A DNA stretch of 64,000 nucleotides from Candidimonas nitroreducens (GTDB lineage Bacteria; Pseudomonadota; Gammaproteobacteria; Burkholderiales; Burkholderiaceae_B): NCBI RefSeq assembly GCF_002209565.1, contig NZ_NJIH01000010.1:248001-312000 (forward strand), in the 5' to 3' direction. The notes beneath the pieces were generated by a model. The model was not told the origin of the DNA and did not search any database. It was given only the letters and a program-made list of their open reading frames with translations. Shown piece by piece: positions 1-9,003 of the stretch (position 1 is the first letter of the stretch; every line of letters starts with the position of its first letter). Both the position numbers and the translations under genes were made by a program.

Positions 1-662
1 TTCATGCCGCGAATGCACTTCCCATCGACCAGATTGCGGGTCTGAGGGGTCAGCGGCACATGCAGTGTAATCACGTCGCTGGATGCAAACAGCTCGGCCA
101 GCGACACGTTTTGGTAGTACTGCTGCCCCGCTTGGTTCTGCGCCGCAGTATCGTAGACAAGCACCCGCATGCCCAGGGCGTGCGCGAGCTGCCCGGTTAT
201 GCGGCCTATGCCCCCGAACCCAACGATGCCCATGGTGCGCCCCTGGATCTCGCCGCCCAGGTTGAGCCTTTCCTTCGGCCACTGTCCGTCGATGACTTCC
301 TGCGTCGACAGATAGGCGGTGCGCACCAGCATCAATGCCGTGGCAATCACATATTCGGCCACGCTGCGCGCATTGGCGCCAGGTGCCGGGATGACCGCGA
401 TGCCGCGCTGCCTGCACGTTTCGACATCGATATTGTCCAGCCCTACGCCCAGGCGCCCCACCGCCTTGCAGTCCGGCATTCCGTCCAGCAACGTCCCGCG
501 CACCTGGGTAAGCCTGCGCACGATGATTGCATTCGCCGGGCGCGCCGCCTCGAGCAATGCCTCGGGGCGCCTGACCAGTTCCGGGTCGTAGTGAACCGTA
601 TGCTTCTCGCGCAAGCGCGCCAGGGAATCGGGAAGTATGCTTTCGGGAATGAGGATATGCAT
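1..662 (-). CDS. D-2-hydroxyacid dehydrogenase, NAD-binding (3' end beyond window)
   Basis: This is the N-terminal part of a D-isomer-specific 2-hydroxyacid dehydrogenase; the stop codon lies left of base 1. Such enzymes reduce 2-oxoacids or oxidise D-2-hydroxyacids with NAD(P)H in the cytoplasm. The translation starts MHILIPESILPDSLARL and carries the catalytic-domain segment GRLGVGLDNIDVE. It then has the Rossmann glycine motif GFGGIGRITG and the family stretch DVITLHVPLTPQTRNL at the window edge. The ATG at 662 is the first start after an in-frame TGA, but it has no strong ribosome binding site. It begins 30 bases after the dehydratase stop on the same strand, so the two are probably co-transcribed. 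The family call is secure; the substrate (hydroxypyruvate, glyoxylate or a sugar-acid product) cannot be told. Confidence 0.85.
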   Translation of the reverse strand, partial: MHILIPESILPDSLARLREKHTVHYDPELVRRPEALLEAARPANAIIVRRLTQVRGTLLDGMPDCKAVGRLGVGLDNIDVETCRQRGIAVIPAPGANARSVAEYVIATALMLVRTAYLSTQEVIDGQWPKERLNLGGEIQGRTMGIVGFGGIGRITGQLAHALGMRVLVYDTAAQNQAGQQYYQNVSLAELFASSDVITLHVPLTPQTRNLVDGKCIRGM

Positions 663-692
663 GTTCTGAACGCTATGCGGGAAAAGTGGTGA

Positions 693-1892
693 TCAACTAC
701 GCTTGTATTGCAGCAGGCCGCCGGTGACCTTGGGCGGCCGCGCCCGTATGGCCTCTTCATTGGGCTCTGTACCCCAGCCCGGCCTGTCGGGCACCAGCAG
801 ATAGCCATCCTCGAACACCGGAGAATGCGAGTAAAGCTCGCTTTCCCAGGGCAGCCTGTCGACATCGACTTCCATGATGTGCAGGTTCGGGGCAGCCGCG
901 GCAAAGTGCGTGTTCATCATGGTGCACAGGTCGCCGTAGAAATTATGCGGCGCCACGTTCACTTCATGGGCATCGGCCAGTGCGGCGATTTTCATGGACT
1001 GCGACAAGCCGTTCCATATGGCATCCACGATGGCCACGTCCATCGCTTGCTGCTCGAAGTACGGCAGGAAGCTGCGCATGCCTATCAGGGTTTCGCACGA
1101 GCTGATGGGATGCGGGCTGTGGCGCCGCACGTCGGCCAGCGCCTTGGCGCTGCCCAGGTCGATTTCGGCCCAGAACAGATCGAAGTCGGCCAGCTCGCGC
1201 AGGATCCGGATCAGGCCCTCGGGCTTGGCGTTGAAGTTGAAGTCGATGAGCAAGCCCATATCCGGCCCCGCGCCGTCGCGCAGCGCCTCGAGGTGGCTGC
1301 GGATATTCCGGATCAGGCGCTTGTCGACGGTCAGCTCCGGCATGAAGGGAACGGCAAAGCCCGCGCGCCAGGCGTAGGCGTCACCTTCGTCGTGAATGAA
1401 CAGATTGGTTTTCAGCCCCTTGAAGCCGCGCTTCCGGGCTTCTTCGGCCGTAGCCTTGACGCCATCGAGATCGGTGACGGCTGGCTGGTAGAACTTCGGA
1501 TGGTTGATCCGCCAGGTCGGGCAATGCGACCAATAGACCTTGACCTTGTCTCGCACCTTTCCACCCAGAAGCTCGTAGCACGGCACACCCAGCGCCTTCG
1601 CCTTGGCATCCAGCAAGGCATTTTCGAGGCAGCCGATGGCCTGGCCGATGACCCCGCCCGCGGCGGGACGCGTCAGGCAGCTGGCCAATTGAAAGAATTT
1701 CTCGGTGGCGTAGACATCCTGGCCGATGAGACGATGCTTGAGCTGCTCGATGACGCCGGTCACGCCCGGCGAACCAAAGCCCTCGTCATACTCGCTCCAG
1801 CCGGCAATGCCGGCGTCGGTGGAAAGCTTGAGGAAGAAATAATTTCTCCAGCCCGCATCGCAGGCTATCGTCTCAACCGCAGTGACCTTCAT
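693..1892 (-). CDS. Mandelate racemase/muconate lactonizing enzyme family protein (enolase superfamily)
   Basis: A 399-residue enolase-superfamily enzyme, the normal length for this group, most likely a sugar-acid dehydratase or a racemase. The capping domain covers about 1-120 and the barrel follows. Candidate metal ligands are D217 (LLIDFNF), E243 (FWAEIDLG) and E267 (SSCETLIG). K161 lies in FKGLKTN, and the general-acid/base region VAPHNFYG has H316. The ATG at 1892 is chosen because GGAAGGAG sits just upstream; a longer frame to 1940 has no such signal. The downstream 2-hydroxyacid dehydrogenase suggests a short pathway in which an acid-sugar is dehydrated and a 2-keto/2-hydroxy acid is reduced or oxidised. 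The exact substrate is unknown. Confidence 0.88.
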   Translation of the reverse strand: MKVTAVETIACDAGWRNYFFLKLSTDAGIAGWSEYDEGFGSPGVTGVIEQLKHRLIGQDVYATEKFFQLASCLTRPAAGGVIGQAIGCLENALLDAKAKALGVPCYELLGGKVRDKVKVYWSHCPTWRINHPKFYQPAVTDLDGVKATAEEARKRGFKGLKTNLFIHDEGDAYAWRAGFAVPFMPELTVDKRLIRNIRSHLEALRDGAGPDMGLLIDFNFNAKPEGLIRILRELADFDLFWAEIDLGSAKALADVRRHSPHPISSCETLIGMRSFLPYFEQQAMDVAIVDAIWNGLSQSMKIAALADAHEVNVAPHNFYGDLCTMMNTHFAAAAPNLHIMEVDVDRLPWESELYSHSPVFEDGYLLVPDRPGWGTEPNEEAIRARPPKVTGGLLQYKRS

Positions 1893-2394
1893 AAAGTTTC
1901 TCCTTCCGTGAATTCGGGTCGCCGAATTACCAAACAACAACAGCAGAAACTTTATGATAGAGAGTAACGAGCGGAAGCCATAGCCATTTTTTCAATTTGT
2001 CAGCGTCGAAAAATTCGATGCTGGGATCGCTACAGCAATTGACAACTGCCTATAGGCGCCAGGGATTCAGAGCCCGACAGCCCGGGCCGCCCCGACCCAG
2101 CCTTGCTCTCATGCAGCCGGCACACAGGCAAATTCCGTTCCCGATATCGCCCCCCGTACGGGCCTGTTCACCCTAAACTACCAAGCCCGCATCACTTCGC
2201 AGCGCAGAAGACCGAGCATAGGAATTCGTAAATCTCAGAGTAAGTTATTTAAAGTTTACCGATGTTGCGCGCCATCCTAGAATTTCCGCAAGCACAGTGC
2301 TGTCGCGCGGCCAGGCAAGGTCTCGGGCGCGGAGGTACCGGCCAGCCCCAACCACGGCAATCGACACACGCAAAGTAGTCAGAGCAGCGCTTAT
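1893..2394. other. Divergent intergenic region with imperfect dyad
   Basis: About 500 bases separate the minus-strand dehydratase from the plus-strand permease. No gene is convincing here. The part nearest the dehydratase is AT-rich and contains the inverted repeat at 2001-2023, so both divergent promoters probably lie here. Nothing recognisable was seen in 2060-2394. Confidence 0.6.
2001..2023. promoter_or_regulatory. Inverted repeat CAGCGTCGAA-AAA-TTCGATGCTG
   Basis: Two 10-base arms around a 3-base centre match with a single mismatch (CGTCG against CGATG). It lies 109 bases upstream of the dehydratase ATG in a divergent promoter region. That is a plausible position for an activator or repressor site, and the LysR gene at 5379-6332 is a candidate regulator. 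Role inferred only. Confidence 0.4.
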
Positions 2395-3150
2395 ATGCAT
2401 ACATACGTCCTTTTTTTATTATTCGCCGCCGTTGCGGTCTATGCGCAGGTGCTGACCGGCTTCGCACTGGCGCTGATATTTCTCGGCCTGATCGGCGCTA
2501 CCGATCTCGTCCCGCTGCCCGATGCCGTCAACGCCGTCACAGTGATCATCATTATCAATTCCTGCATATTCCTCTATCGCCGCAGGGCCCTGCACCTGAA
2601 CCGCGAGATATGGGCAGCGCTGCTGACCAGCCTGGCCGGCGCCGTCGTCGGCATCGCCTTGCTGACCTGGCTGGCCGGCAACTCCTATCAGGTTCTGCGT
2701 ATAGTGCTGGGCGTAAGCATCATCCTTTGCGCCTTGCTGCTTTGGCACACGGCCAAGCCCTTGCAAAACACCTCGGGGCAAGGCACGTTCCTGTCCGCCG
2801 GCAGCCTGGCGGGCATATTGGGCGGCATGTTTTCCGCCCCCGGCCCTCCGCTTGTCTATATTATGTATAGACAGCCTTGGCCGATTTCCCGCATACAGGA
2901 ATCATTGATTTTCCTGTTCGGGGCAGGATCGGTATTGCGTCTGATCATCGTCGCATTCTCAGGGCAATTCACAATGGAATCGACCCGACTGACCTTGATA
3001 GCCGCACCAGTGGTGATCCTGGTTACGTGGGTGGCGGCACACCAGAAAGTTCCTTTTTCGCCCCAGATCATGAAGAGCATCGTAAGCGTCCTGCTGATTG
3101 CGTCCGGGGTAACCATGTGCGTATCGGCGCTGCATATTCTGATGCACTGA
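2395..3150 (+). CDS. TSUP (TauE/SafE) family membrane transporter
   Basis: A 251-residue membrane protein of the sulfite exporter TauE/SafE (TSUP) family. It is mostly hydrophobic, with roughly seven to eight segments. The two family half-repeats are visible: N-terminal AQVLTGFALALIFLGL, and the central GGMFSAPGPPLVYIMYRQPW, which corresponds to the conserved G-x-P-P loop. TSUP members move small organic or sulfur-containing anions across the inner membrane. Its stop is about 120 bases before the CoA-transferase start, so a role in moving the acid that is activated by that enzyme is likely but unproven. The start ATG has only a weak ribosome binding site. Confidence 0.8.
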   Translation: MHTYVLFLLFAAVAVYAQVLTGFALALIFLGLIGATDLVPLPDAVNAVTVIIIINSCIFLYRRRALHLNREIWAALLTSLAGAVVGIALLTWLAGNSYQVLRIVLGVSIILCALLLWHTAKPLQNTSGQGTFLSAGSLAGILGGMFSAPGPPLVYIMYRQPWPISRIQESLIFLFGAGSVLRLIIVAFSGQFTMESTRLTLIAAPVVILVTWVAAHQKVPFSPQIMKSIVSVLLIASGVTMCVSALHILMH

Positions 3151-3271
3151 ACCCGAATACCGCCGCATGCCAAGCGAACTTGCCACTACGCCATCAGGAC
3201 GTGGCGCGGCGGCGCATAGGCCGCTGGCGGCCCGGCCTGACACTTTTACGGTAAATCCAGGACATACCGAC

Positions 3272-4504
3272 ATGAATGAAAGCTCCGACTCCCAGCGCAA
3301 CGCCGACACGCTTGCGGGCCCGCTTGCAGGCGTGCGCATTCTGGACATGGCCACTGTGCTGGCGGCGCCATTTTCCGCGACCCTGTGTGCCGACCTGGGC
3401 GCCGAAGTGGTCAAGCTCGAGCTGCCCGACGGCAGCGACCCGCTGAGGTCGCTCGCCCCGGTCAAGGGCGAACACGCCCTGCATTGGAAGGTTACGAACC
3501 GGGGCAAGCGCGGCATCACCCTGGACGTGCGCAAGCCCGAAGGCAAGGCGCTGTTTCTGCGCCTATTGCCTCGTTTCGACGTGCTGGTAGAGAACTTTCG
3601 TACGGGAACGCTCGACCGCTGGGGGCTGGATCTGGGCACCCTGCGCAAGGCGAACCCCGGCTTGACAGTGCTGCGCCTGACTGGTTTCGGCCAGACCGGC
3701 CCTTATGCGAACCGCCCCGGCTTCGCCCGCATTTTCGAGGCCATGAGCGGCTTTGCGCACCTGACCGGGGAAAAAGACGGCAGCCCGCAGCACATGAATT
3801 TTCCGCAAGGCGATGTGATCGCCGGGCTATTCGGAGCCTTCGCAATCGCCTCCGCCATGGCGGAGCGGCGCGGCAACCCGGGCGCGCCGGCACGCGAGAT
3901 CGATCTGGCGGCTACCGAGGCGATGATACGCCTGCTCGACCCGCTGGCCGCGGAATACGAGCAGCTCGGCAGCGCGCGAGCGCGCGCAGGCAATCGAGCC
4001 ACCTATACCGCGCCCTCGAACATGTACAGAACAGCCGATGGCGTATGGATGACCGTGGTCGGCACGTCCGAGGCCGTCTTCCGCCGGCTTTGCGCGGCCA
4101 TGGAGCGCACCGAACTCATCGAAGACCCGCGCTTCGTCACCAACCCGGAACGTATGCGACATATCGAGGAAATCGACGCCATTGTCGCCCAGTGGTGCGC
4201 GAGCCGGACTTTCGCTGCGGCAAGCACTGCGTTCAACCGCCACGACGTGCCGTTCACCAAGGCCTATGCGATCGACGACGTGCTCGCCGATCCGCACTTC
4301 CAGGCACGCTCTACCATTGTCCGCCTGGCCGACCCCGACTTAGGAAGCATCCCTGCGCCCTGCGTCGTGCCACGTTTTTCGGGTACGGCGCCGCGGGTGC
4401 TGCGCACCGGCCCGGGGGTCGGCGAACACAACAGCGAAATCTTCGGTGCGCTGCAGCTTACCGACGCAGATCTCGCCCATCTCAAGGCGGCGGGAGTCAT
4501 CTAA
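3272..4504 (+). CDS. CaiB/BaiF (family III) CoA-transferase
   Basis: A 410-residue type III CoA-transferase, which moves CoA between carboxylic acids in the cytoplasm. Family features are the N-terminal GPLAGVRILDMATVLAAPF, the ADLGAEVVKLE block, NRGKRGITLD, and the RLTGFGQTGPYANRPGF segment. At the position of the catalytic Asp of formyl-CoA transferase (helix VSMQDAV) this protein reads LAATEAMI, so Glu216 is there instead. ATG 3272 is preferred because CAGGAC lies just upstream and the conserved domain begins at once; a longer frame to 3167 adds an unrelated leader. It is followed after 94 bases by an enoyl-CoA hydratase, so the pair probably activates and then hydrates or cleaves an imported acid. 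Confidence 0.88.
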   Translation: MNESSDSQRNADTLAGPLAGVRILDMATVLAAPFSATLCADLGAEVVKLELPDGSDPLRSLAPVKGEHALHWKVTNRGKRGITLDVRKPEGKALFLRLLPRFDVLVENFRTGTLDRWGLDLGTLRKANPGLTVLRLTGFGQTGPYANRPGFARIFEAMSGFAHLTGEKDGSPQHMNFPQGDVIAGLFGAFAIASAMAERRGNPGAPAREIDLAATEAMIRLLDPLAAEYEQLGSARARAGNRATYTAPSNMYRTADGVWMTVVGTSEAVFRRLCAAMERTELIEDPRFVTNPERMRHIEEIDAIVAQWCASRTFAAASTAFNRHDVPFTKAYAIDDVLADPHFQARSTIVRLADPDLGSIPAPCVVPRFSGTAPRVLRTGPGVGEHNSEIFGALQLTDADLAHLKAAGVI

Positions 4505-4598
4505 ACAGCTTGCTCGAACTCGTGCCATGGCGGCGCTGCGCCACCAGCCGCCCTGTCATTCCATTTCCAAATCAGTCGCGAAAGCGAAAGGAGTTCTA

Positions 4599-5357
4599 AT
4601 GCCGGAATATCAGACCCTACTCGTGTCCCAGGAAGACGAAGGCGTACTCTTGATCAAGCTGCATCGCCCTCAGCGCAAGAACGCCCTCAGCGCCACGCTG
4701 GTGCGGGAACTGCAAGATGTCTTCCTGGAATTCGATGCGAACGACGAACACCGCGTGGCCGTCCTGACCTCCAGCGGGGACGACATGTTCTCCGCGGGCG
4801 CGGATGTGTCCGAATGGCCCGACGAGCTCTGGCGCTGCATGCCCAACCTCGGCTTCAAGACCGACAAGCCCATCGTCACGGCGGTCAGCGGCTGGTGCAT
4901 CGGAGGCGCCCTGACGATCTGCATGCTTTCCGATGTACTGGTTGCGTCCGAAAGCGCCAAATTCCTGTACCCGGAAGGGAAGCTGGGGTTCACCGGCGGC
5001 ATGGTGGCCAGCCTGGCCGCGCGCATACCGCATCATGCCGCGATGGACATGATTCTGCTCGGCAGGCCGCTGGAGGCGAAACGGGCGTACGAGCTCGGAT
5101 TCGTCAACGAAGTCACACCCGTGGGCGGACAGGTCGAGTGCGCGCTGGGCATGGCGCGCAACCTGGCCCGGATGTCGCCGATGGTGCTCAAAACCATCAA
5201 GCGTTTCGTCAACGACCATGTGTTGGCAAAGGGCCCTTCCGAACAAATGGTGCAGACCATGCGTGCCTTGAAGCACGTCGCGGAAAGCGACGATTTCAAG
5301 GAAGGAATGGCAGCCTTCAAAGAAAAGCGCCCCGCAGTCTATAAGTGGAAGTCCTGA
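4599..5357 (+). CDS. Enoyl-CoA hydratase/isomerase (crotonase) family protein
   Basis: A 252-residue crotonase-fold protein, which acts on acyl-CoA thioesters by hydration, isomerisation or retro-Claisen cleavage. The first oxyanion-hole strand is seen in MFSAGADVSEW and the second in SGWCIGGALTICMLSDVLVA. The segment YPEGKLGFTGG provides an acidic residue in the usual active-site area. The start at 4599 is set by a perfect AAAGGAG seven bases upstream; the longer frame from 4446 overlaps the preceding gene. It sits directly after the CoA-transferase and is probably in one transcript with it and the TSUP permease. The specific acyl-CoA is not known. Confidence 0.88.
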   Translation: MPEYQTLLVSQEDEGVLLIKLHRPQRKNALSATLVRELQDVFLEFDANDEHRVAVLTSSGDDMFSAGADVSEWPDELWRCMPNLGFKTDKPIVTAVSGWCIGGALTICMLSDVLVASESAKFLYPEGKLGFTGGMVASLAARIPHHAAMDMILLGRPLEAKRAYELGFVNEVTPVGGQVECALGMARNLARMSPMVLKTIKRFVNDHVLAKGPSEQMVQTMRALKHVAESDDFKEGMAAFKEKRPAVYKWKS

Positions 5358-5378
5358 AACCGCAGGCTGCGCACCTCG

Positions 5379-6332
5379 TCAATCGCCGGTGCGCGGCCTG
5401 CGGGCCGCCTTGGCGGGCGCGGCGCGCCTGGCCGCCGCGGTCTTGCCGGTGGCCGCCGATTCGGCGAGTACGCTTTTGAAGCTGCTCAATACCTGAGCCG
5501 TCATGTTCGAGCGTATGTGCGTCTTGCGCTCGGCCATGGAAATGGTGCGGCTCAGGCCGGCAATTCTTGTTATCTTCAAGCGCTCATCGTGGCCGATATC
5601 GGCTCCGCGCGTCAGGGGCAGCACGGTTACGCCCAGACCGAACCTTACCGCGGCGAGGATGGCTTCCTGCGAATTGAGCTCCATGATCGGCTCGACGTCT
5701 ATTTCCTGGCGCTCCAGGTGATTCTGGATCTGGCGGCCCGCCCAGGTGTCGCGATCCAGGGCTATATACGGACACGCGCCGAGCACATCACGCAGCGAGC
5801 CCCGCGCAGAGTGCGGCAGCTGTATCAGCGCAATCGGCTCGTCGAAAAGCTTGTGGACTATGAATTCATCGCCCAGGGACTTGGGCGGCTGGCTCACCAC
5901 GGCCGCATCCAGCAAACCCGCAGCAACCTTGGCGACCAGATCCGGCGAGGTGCCCATGCTGACATTGATTTCCATGCCCGGACAATCCCGGATGACGCGC
6001 TGCACTACCGCCGGGAAAACGCCGACGAGCACATTGTTTACCACCCCCAGAGAAATCCGGCCATGAATCGAACTGCTGCCTGAATGCCGCAGCAGCTCTT
6101 CGTATGCGGTAAGCACCTTTTCCACCAGCGGCACCACCCCATAACCCGCCGAGGTCAATCGTATGGATCGCTTGGTGCGTTCGAACAACGGAATGCCCAG
6201 CTGCTCTTCCAGCAGCTTCAGCTGCACACTTACCGCCGCAGGCGAAAGGTGCACCTCTTCCGCAGCCGCCGCGATGGTGCCGTGTCTGTGAAAGGCAAGT
6301 AAAGCGCGTAGTGGCCGCACAGCCATTATCAT
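5379..6332 (-). CDS. LysR-family transcriptional regulator
   Basis: A 317-residue LysR regulator. The winged helix-turn-helix is at about 5-65 (LLAFHRHGTIAAAAEEVHLS, then LEEQLGIPLFERTKRSIRLT). The effector domain follows, with ISLGVVNNVLVGVFP as its first strand. The C-terminus carries an unusual Ala/Arg/Lys-rich tail of about 25 residues. The start is taken at ATG 6332, with GTG 6335 and ATG 6326 close by. The open frame continues much further upstream, but only as read-through antisense to the Bug gene. It ends 21 bases from the enoyl-CoA hydratase stop (convergent), so it may control that operon, the Bug gene, or both. Confidence 0.88.
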   Translation of the reverse strand: MIMAVRPLRALLAFHRHGTIAAAAEEVHLSPAAVSVQLKLLEEQLGIPLFERTKRSIRLTSAGYGVVPLVEKVLTAYEELLRHSGSSSIHGRISLGVVNNVLVGVFPAVVQRVIRDCPGMEINVSMGTSPDLVAKVAAGLLDAAVVSQPPKSLGDEFIVHKLFDEPIALIQLPHSARGSLRDVLGACPYIALDRDTWAGRQIQNHLERQEIDVEPIMELNSQEAILAAVRFGLGVTVLPLTRGADIGHDERLKITRIAGLSRTISMAERKTHIRSNMTAQVLSSFKSVLAESAATGKTAAARRAAPAKAARRPRTGD

Positions 6333-6487
6333 CACCCATGTCGTCGCCGCCCCCGGTAATGCGAGGCGCAATACATGGGATTCTCTTACATTCGGTACCG
6401 GTCGCGCAATCAGGCGCAATCCACAAAGGTATCTCGCGACACTGCGGCTCGCCCGTCGGATGAGCGAGCGAGCCGGGGTCGTTTGTT

Positions 6488-7444
6488 TCAGTCCAGATGG
6501 ATATCGAGAGACTTGGCTATCGGCGCCCAGCGCTGATTCTCGGACTTGATGAATTTCTTGAACTGATCCGGCGTACTGCCCACGGGGACGGCACCGAGTT
6601 TTGCCAGCTGGTCGCGGATTTTGGGGTCTTTCATGGCCTGGTCGACGATGCTGCTGACCCGCTCGAGCACCTCTTTGGGCGTGCCCTTGGGGGCGAACAT
6701 GCCGTACCACGAGTTCACGTTGTATCCGGACAGCACGTCGGACACAGGGGGAAGATCGGGCGCCAGGGTGGAACGCTTCAAAGAGGTGATGGCAAGGCCC
6801 TTCAGGCGCCCGTCCTGGATATAGGGCAGGGATTCGTTGCCGGCATAGAAAGTGACCCGCCCGCTGATCACATCCATGATGGCCGGCACACCGCCGCGGT
6901 ACGGTATGGTTTCTATGTGCGTACCCGCGTCCTTGTTGATTATCGCGCAGACCAGGTGCGCCGCGGTGCCTACGCCCGGCGTGGCGCACGTGACTTGCTT
7001 GGGATCGGCCTTGGCCTCGTCCAGCAGCTGCTTGAACGAGCTGTACTTGGACTTCGGCGAAACGGCGATATAGTTGGGGATATTGGTAAGCTGCGCGACC
7101 GGCGCCAGATCCCGCTCGACGCTCAGCGTCTTCTCGCGATGAAAGAATTCACCAAGCATATTGGCGAAAGCGCCCAGCAAGAAGGTATAGCCGTCGGGCT
7201 TCGCGTGCGAGACGTACAGCGCGCCTACCATGCCGCCCGCGCCCGAGCGGTTCTCGACCACCACGGGCTGCCCCAGCTTTTCGGACATGACTTTCGCGAA
7301 AAGCCGGGCGTGGATGTCGGCATTTCCGCCAGCCGCCCAAGGCGCCACCACAGTGATCGTATGATCGGGCCAGCTTGCATGCGCCGTGCCGGCAGCAGCC
7401 AGCGCGAGCCCGCATGCGATGTTTCTAAAAAACCTGATATTCAT
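6488..7444 (-). CDS. Bug/TctC-family periplasmic solute receptor
   Basis: A 318-residue extracytoplasmic receptor of the Bug (TctC) family. The signal peptide spans about 1-23 (FRNIACGLALAAAGTAHAS, probably cleaved after AHA). The family start WPDHTITVVAPWAAGGNADIHAR follows. Later hallmarks are VVENRSGAGGMVGA, HAKPDGYTFLLG, and the SWYGMFAPKGTPKEVL segment of the second lobe. These proteins bind small carboxylates in the periplasm. ATG 7444 is supported by CGGAGA seven bases upstream. No TctA/TctB membrane partner is nearby, as is common for Bug genes in Bordetella relatives. Ligand unknown. Confidence 0.92.
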   Translation of the reverse strand: MNIRFFRNIACGLALAAAGTAHASWPDHTITVVAPWAAGGNADIHARLFAKVMSEKLGQPVVVENRSGAGGMVGALYVSHAKPDGYTFLLGAFANMLGEFFHREKTLSVERDLAPVAQLTNIPNYIAVSPKSKYSSFKQLLDEAKADPKQVTCATPGVGTAAHLVCAIINKDAGTHIETIPYRGGVPAIMDVISGRVTFYAGNESLPYIQDGRLKGLAITSLKRSTLAPDLPPVSDVLSGYNVNSWYGMFAPKGTPKEVLERVSSIVDQAMKDPKIRDQLAKLGAVPVGSTPDQFKKFIKSENQRWAPIAKSLDIHLD

Positions 7445-7806
7445 GATGTCTCCGTAGGTATCGTTGTGGACAACTGCGGAATCCCGGGACGCAGCTTCGG
7501 ATGACGCAGCGCAATTTGCATTCTAGGTATCAGGCCAACACACGAATAGCTAATTCTTTTTTCGCTGAGCATTAAAGGTTGCGATGCTGAAAAAAACGGG
7601 TGGCGATATGAACCCGCGCGCAAGCGCCTCCGGCCGCGCCGGCCGGATACATTCTGGGAGTTTGTTCGATTGCGCGCCGCACGAAACCGCAGAACGGGCT
7701 CGCGCAAGTGGCCATGCGATAGACAGCGGACGCCCGGGACTCGGGCCCGTCGCCTGGCCGCTCTAGGATATGAGACTGGCTAGCCTGGTTCGCCCGGACA
7801 GGGTCT
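7445..7806. other. Intergenic region with GC-rich inverted repeats
   Basis: There is no supportable gene between the hydroxy-acid oxidase stop and the Bug start (both minus strand). Two GC-rich inverted repeats lie in it. The first is 7732-7746 (GCCCG/CGGGC around 5 bases), about 60 bases past the oxidase stop. The second is 7629-7647 (TCCGGCC/GGCCGGA around 5 bases). Neither is followed by a clear U-tract. The AT-rich 7520-7600 probably carries the Bug promoter. Confidence 0.45.
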
Positions 7807-9003
7807 CTACAGCCCAGGCGATGGATACAAAGTAGATATATGCCTTACCAGCGTATCATCGAGTTCGGCAAGGCGATTGATGCCCAGCAGCGCCATGTTG
7901 CGATGGATCTCGCCGCGCAGGATGGCAATGGCGTGATCCACACCGCGGGCGCCCCCCACGGCAGCGGCGTAGTTGAAGGGGCGGCCGGCGAAGACGCAGC
8001 GGGCGCCCAGCGACAGCGCCTTGAGCACATCGCTGCCGCGGCGTACGCCGCTGTCCATCATCACCGTTACGTCGGGCACCGCTTTCACGATGCCGGGCAG
8101 TACGTGCAGGGGCGACACCGAGCCGTCGACCTGGCGCCCGCCATGGTTGGACACAATGACGCCGTCCACGCCGGCATCGCGGGCCAGTACCGCGTCCTGC
8201 CAGCGCACCAGGCCCTTGACGACCAGCGGGCCTTTCCAGAGTTCGCGTATCTGACGCACGTGCGTCCAGTTGAAATGATCGCGCGCCTGAAAGTCTCTTT
8301 CCACTGTGGATGAAAGAATGGGGGCACCGCGTTCGGCGCGCCAGTTCTCGAAGTGCGGCATGCCTCGCCGCACTAGGGTGCGGCCGAAGGTGCCCAGCAG
8401 CCAGCGCGGATGGCTGATGCCCTGCCATGCCAGGCCCAGGCCGGGCCGCAGCGGCGAGCTGAAGCCATTGCGCGCGTAGTTTTCCGGGTTGACCGAAACG
8501 GGCAGATCCACCGTCAGCACCAGCACGCGATAGCCGGCCGCCGCGACCCGCGCCAGCAAGGCTTCGACACGTGCCGTGTCGCCTGGCATATAGGCCTGGA
8601 ACCACGTACCGGGCGCGGCCTGCGCCACGTCTTCCATGCGCGTCAGCGAAGCGCCGCTCAGCACGGCGGGAATATTGGCGCGGGCCGCCGCGCCCGTCAG
8701 CAGCAGGTCGCCGCGATAGGCGTACATGGCTCCCAGGCCCACAGGCGAAATGCCGAAGGGCGCATCGTAGCGCTGGCCGAACAATTCGATCTGCTGGCTG
8801 CGCCCGGAGACGTCCACCAGCATGCGCGGCATCAATACGTATTGGTCGAATGCCGTCCGATTGCCGCGCAGCGTCACCTCGTTGTCGGCGCCGTTGCTGA
8901 TGTAGCTGAACAGCGGCCGCGGCAGCCGGCTGCGAGCCGGCTTTTCGAAATCGTTCAGGGAGTGGATGCGCCGAAGCGCGCGGGGCAGCCTGGAAGAAGT
9001 CAT
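7807..9003 (-). CDS. FMN-dependent alpha-hydroxy acid oxidase/dehydrogenase (LldD/GOX type)
   Basis: A 398-residue FMN enzyme of the glycolate oxidase / L-lactate dehydrogenase family. It oxidises L-2-hydroxy acids to 2-oxo acids. FMN-site and catalytic motifs are visible: FGISPVGLGAMYAYRGD (80s-90s), the active Lys263 in PLVVKGL, and His287 with Arg290 in VIVSNHGGRQVDGS. MMDSGVRRGSDVLKAL and GRPFNYAAAVGG then follow. Its length is normal. The ATG at 9003 has no good ribosome binding site. It is the first of two such oxidases in the window (the other is at 38811-40001). It diverges from the LysR gene at 9278, which is its likely regulator. Confidence 0.9.
   Translation of the reverse strand: MTSSRLPRALRRIHSLNDFEKPARSRLPRPLFSYISNGADNEVTLRGNRTAFDQYVLMPRMLVDVSGRSQQIELFGQRYDAPFGISPVGLGAMYAYRGDLLLTGAAARANIPAVLSGASLTRMEDVAQAAPGTWFQAYMPGDTARVEALLARVAAAGYRVLVLTVDLPVSVNPENYARNGFSSPLRPGLGLAWQGISHPRWLLGTFGRTLVRRGMPHFENWRAERGAPILSSTVERDFQARDHFNWTHVRQIRELWKGPLVVKGLVRWQDAVLARDAGVDGVIVSNHGGRQVDGSVSPLHVLPGIVKAVPDVTVMMDSGVRRGSDVLKALSLGARCVFAGRPFNYAAAVGGARGVDHAIAILRGEIHRNMALLGINRLAELDDTLVRHISTLYPSPGL

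Noticed and set aside
6333-6989. Apparent N-terminal extension of the LysR protein at 5379
   Set aside because: It is read-through into sequence lying within the Bug gene in another frame. The helix-turn-helix starts at 6332.
7441-7707. Minus-strand 88-codon frame between oxidase and Bug genes
   Set aside because: No domain, and it runs through the probable Bug promoter and over the Bug start.
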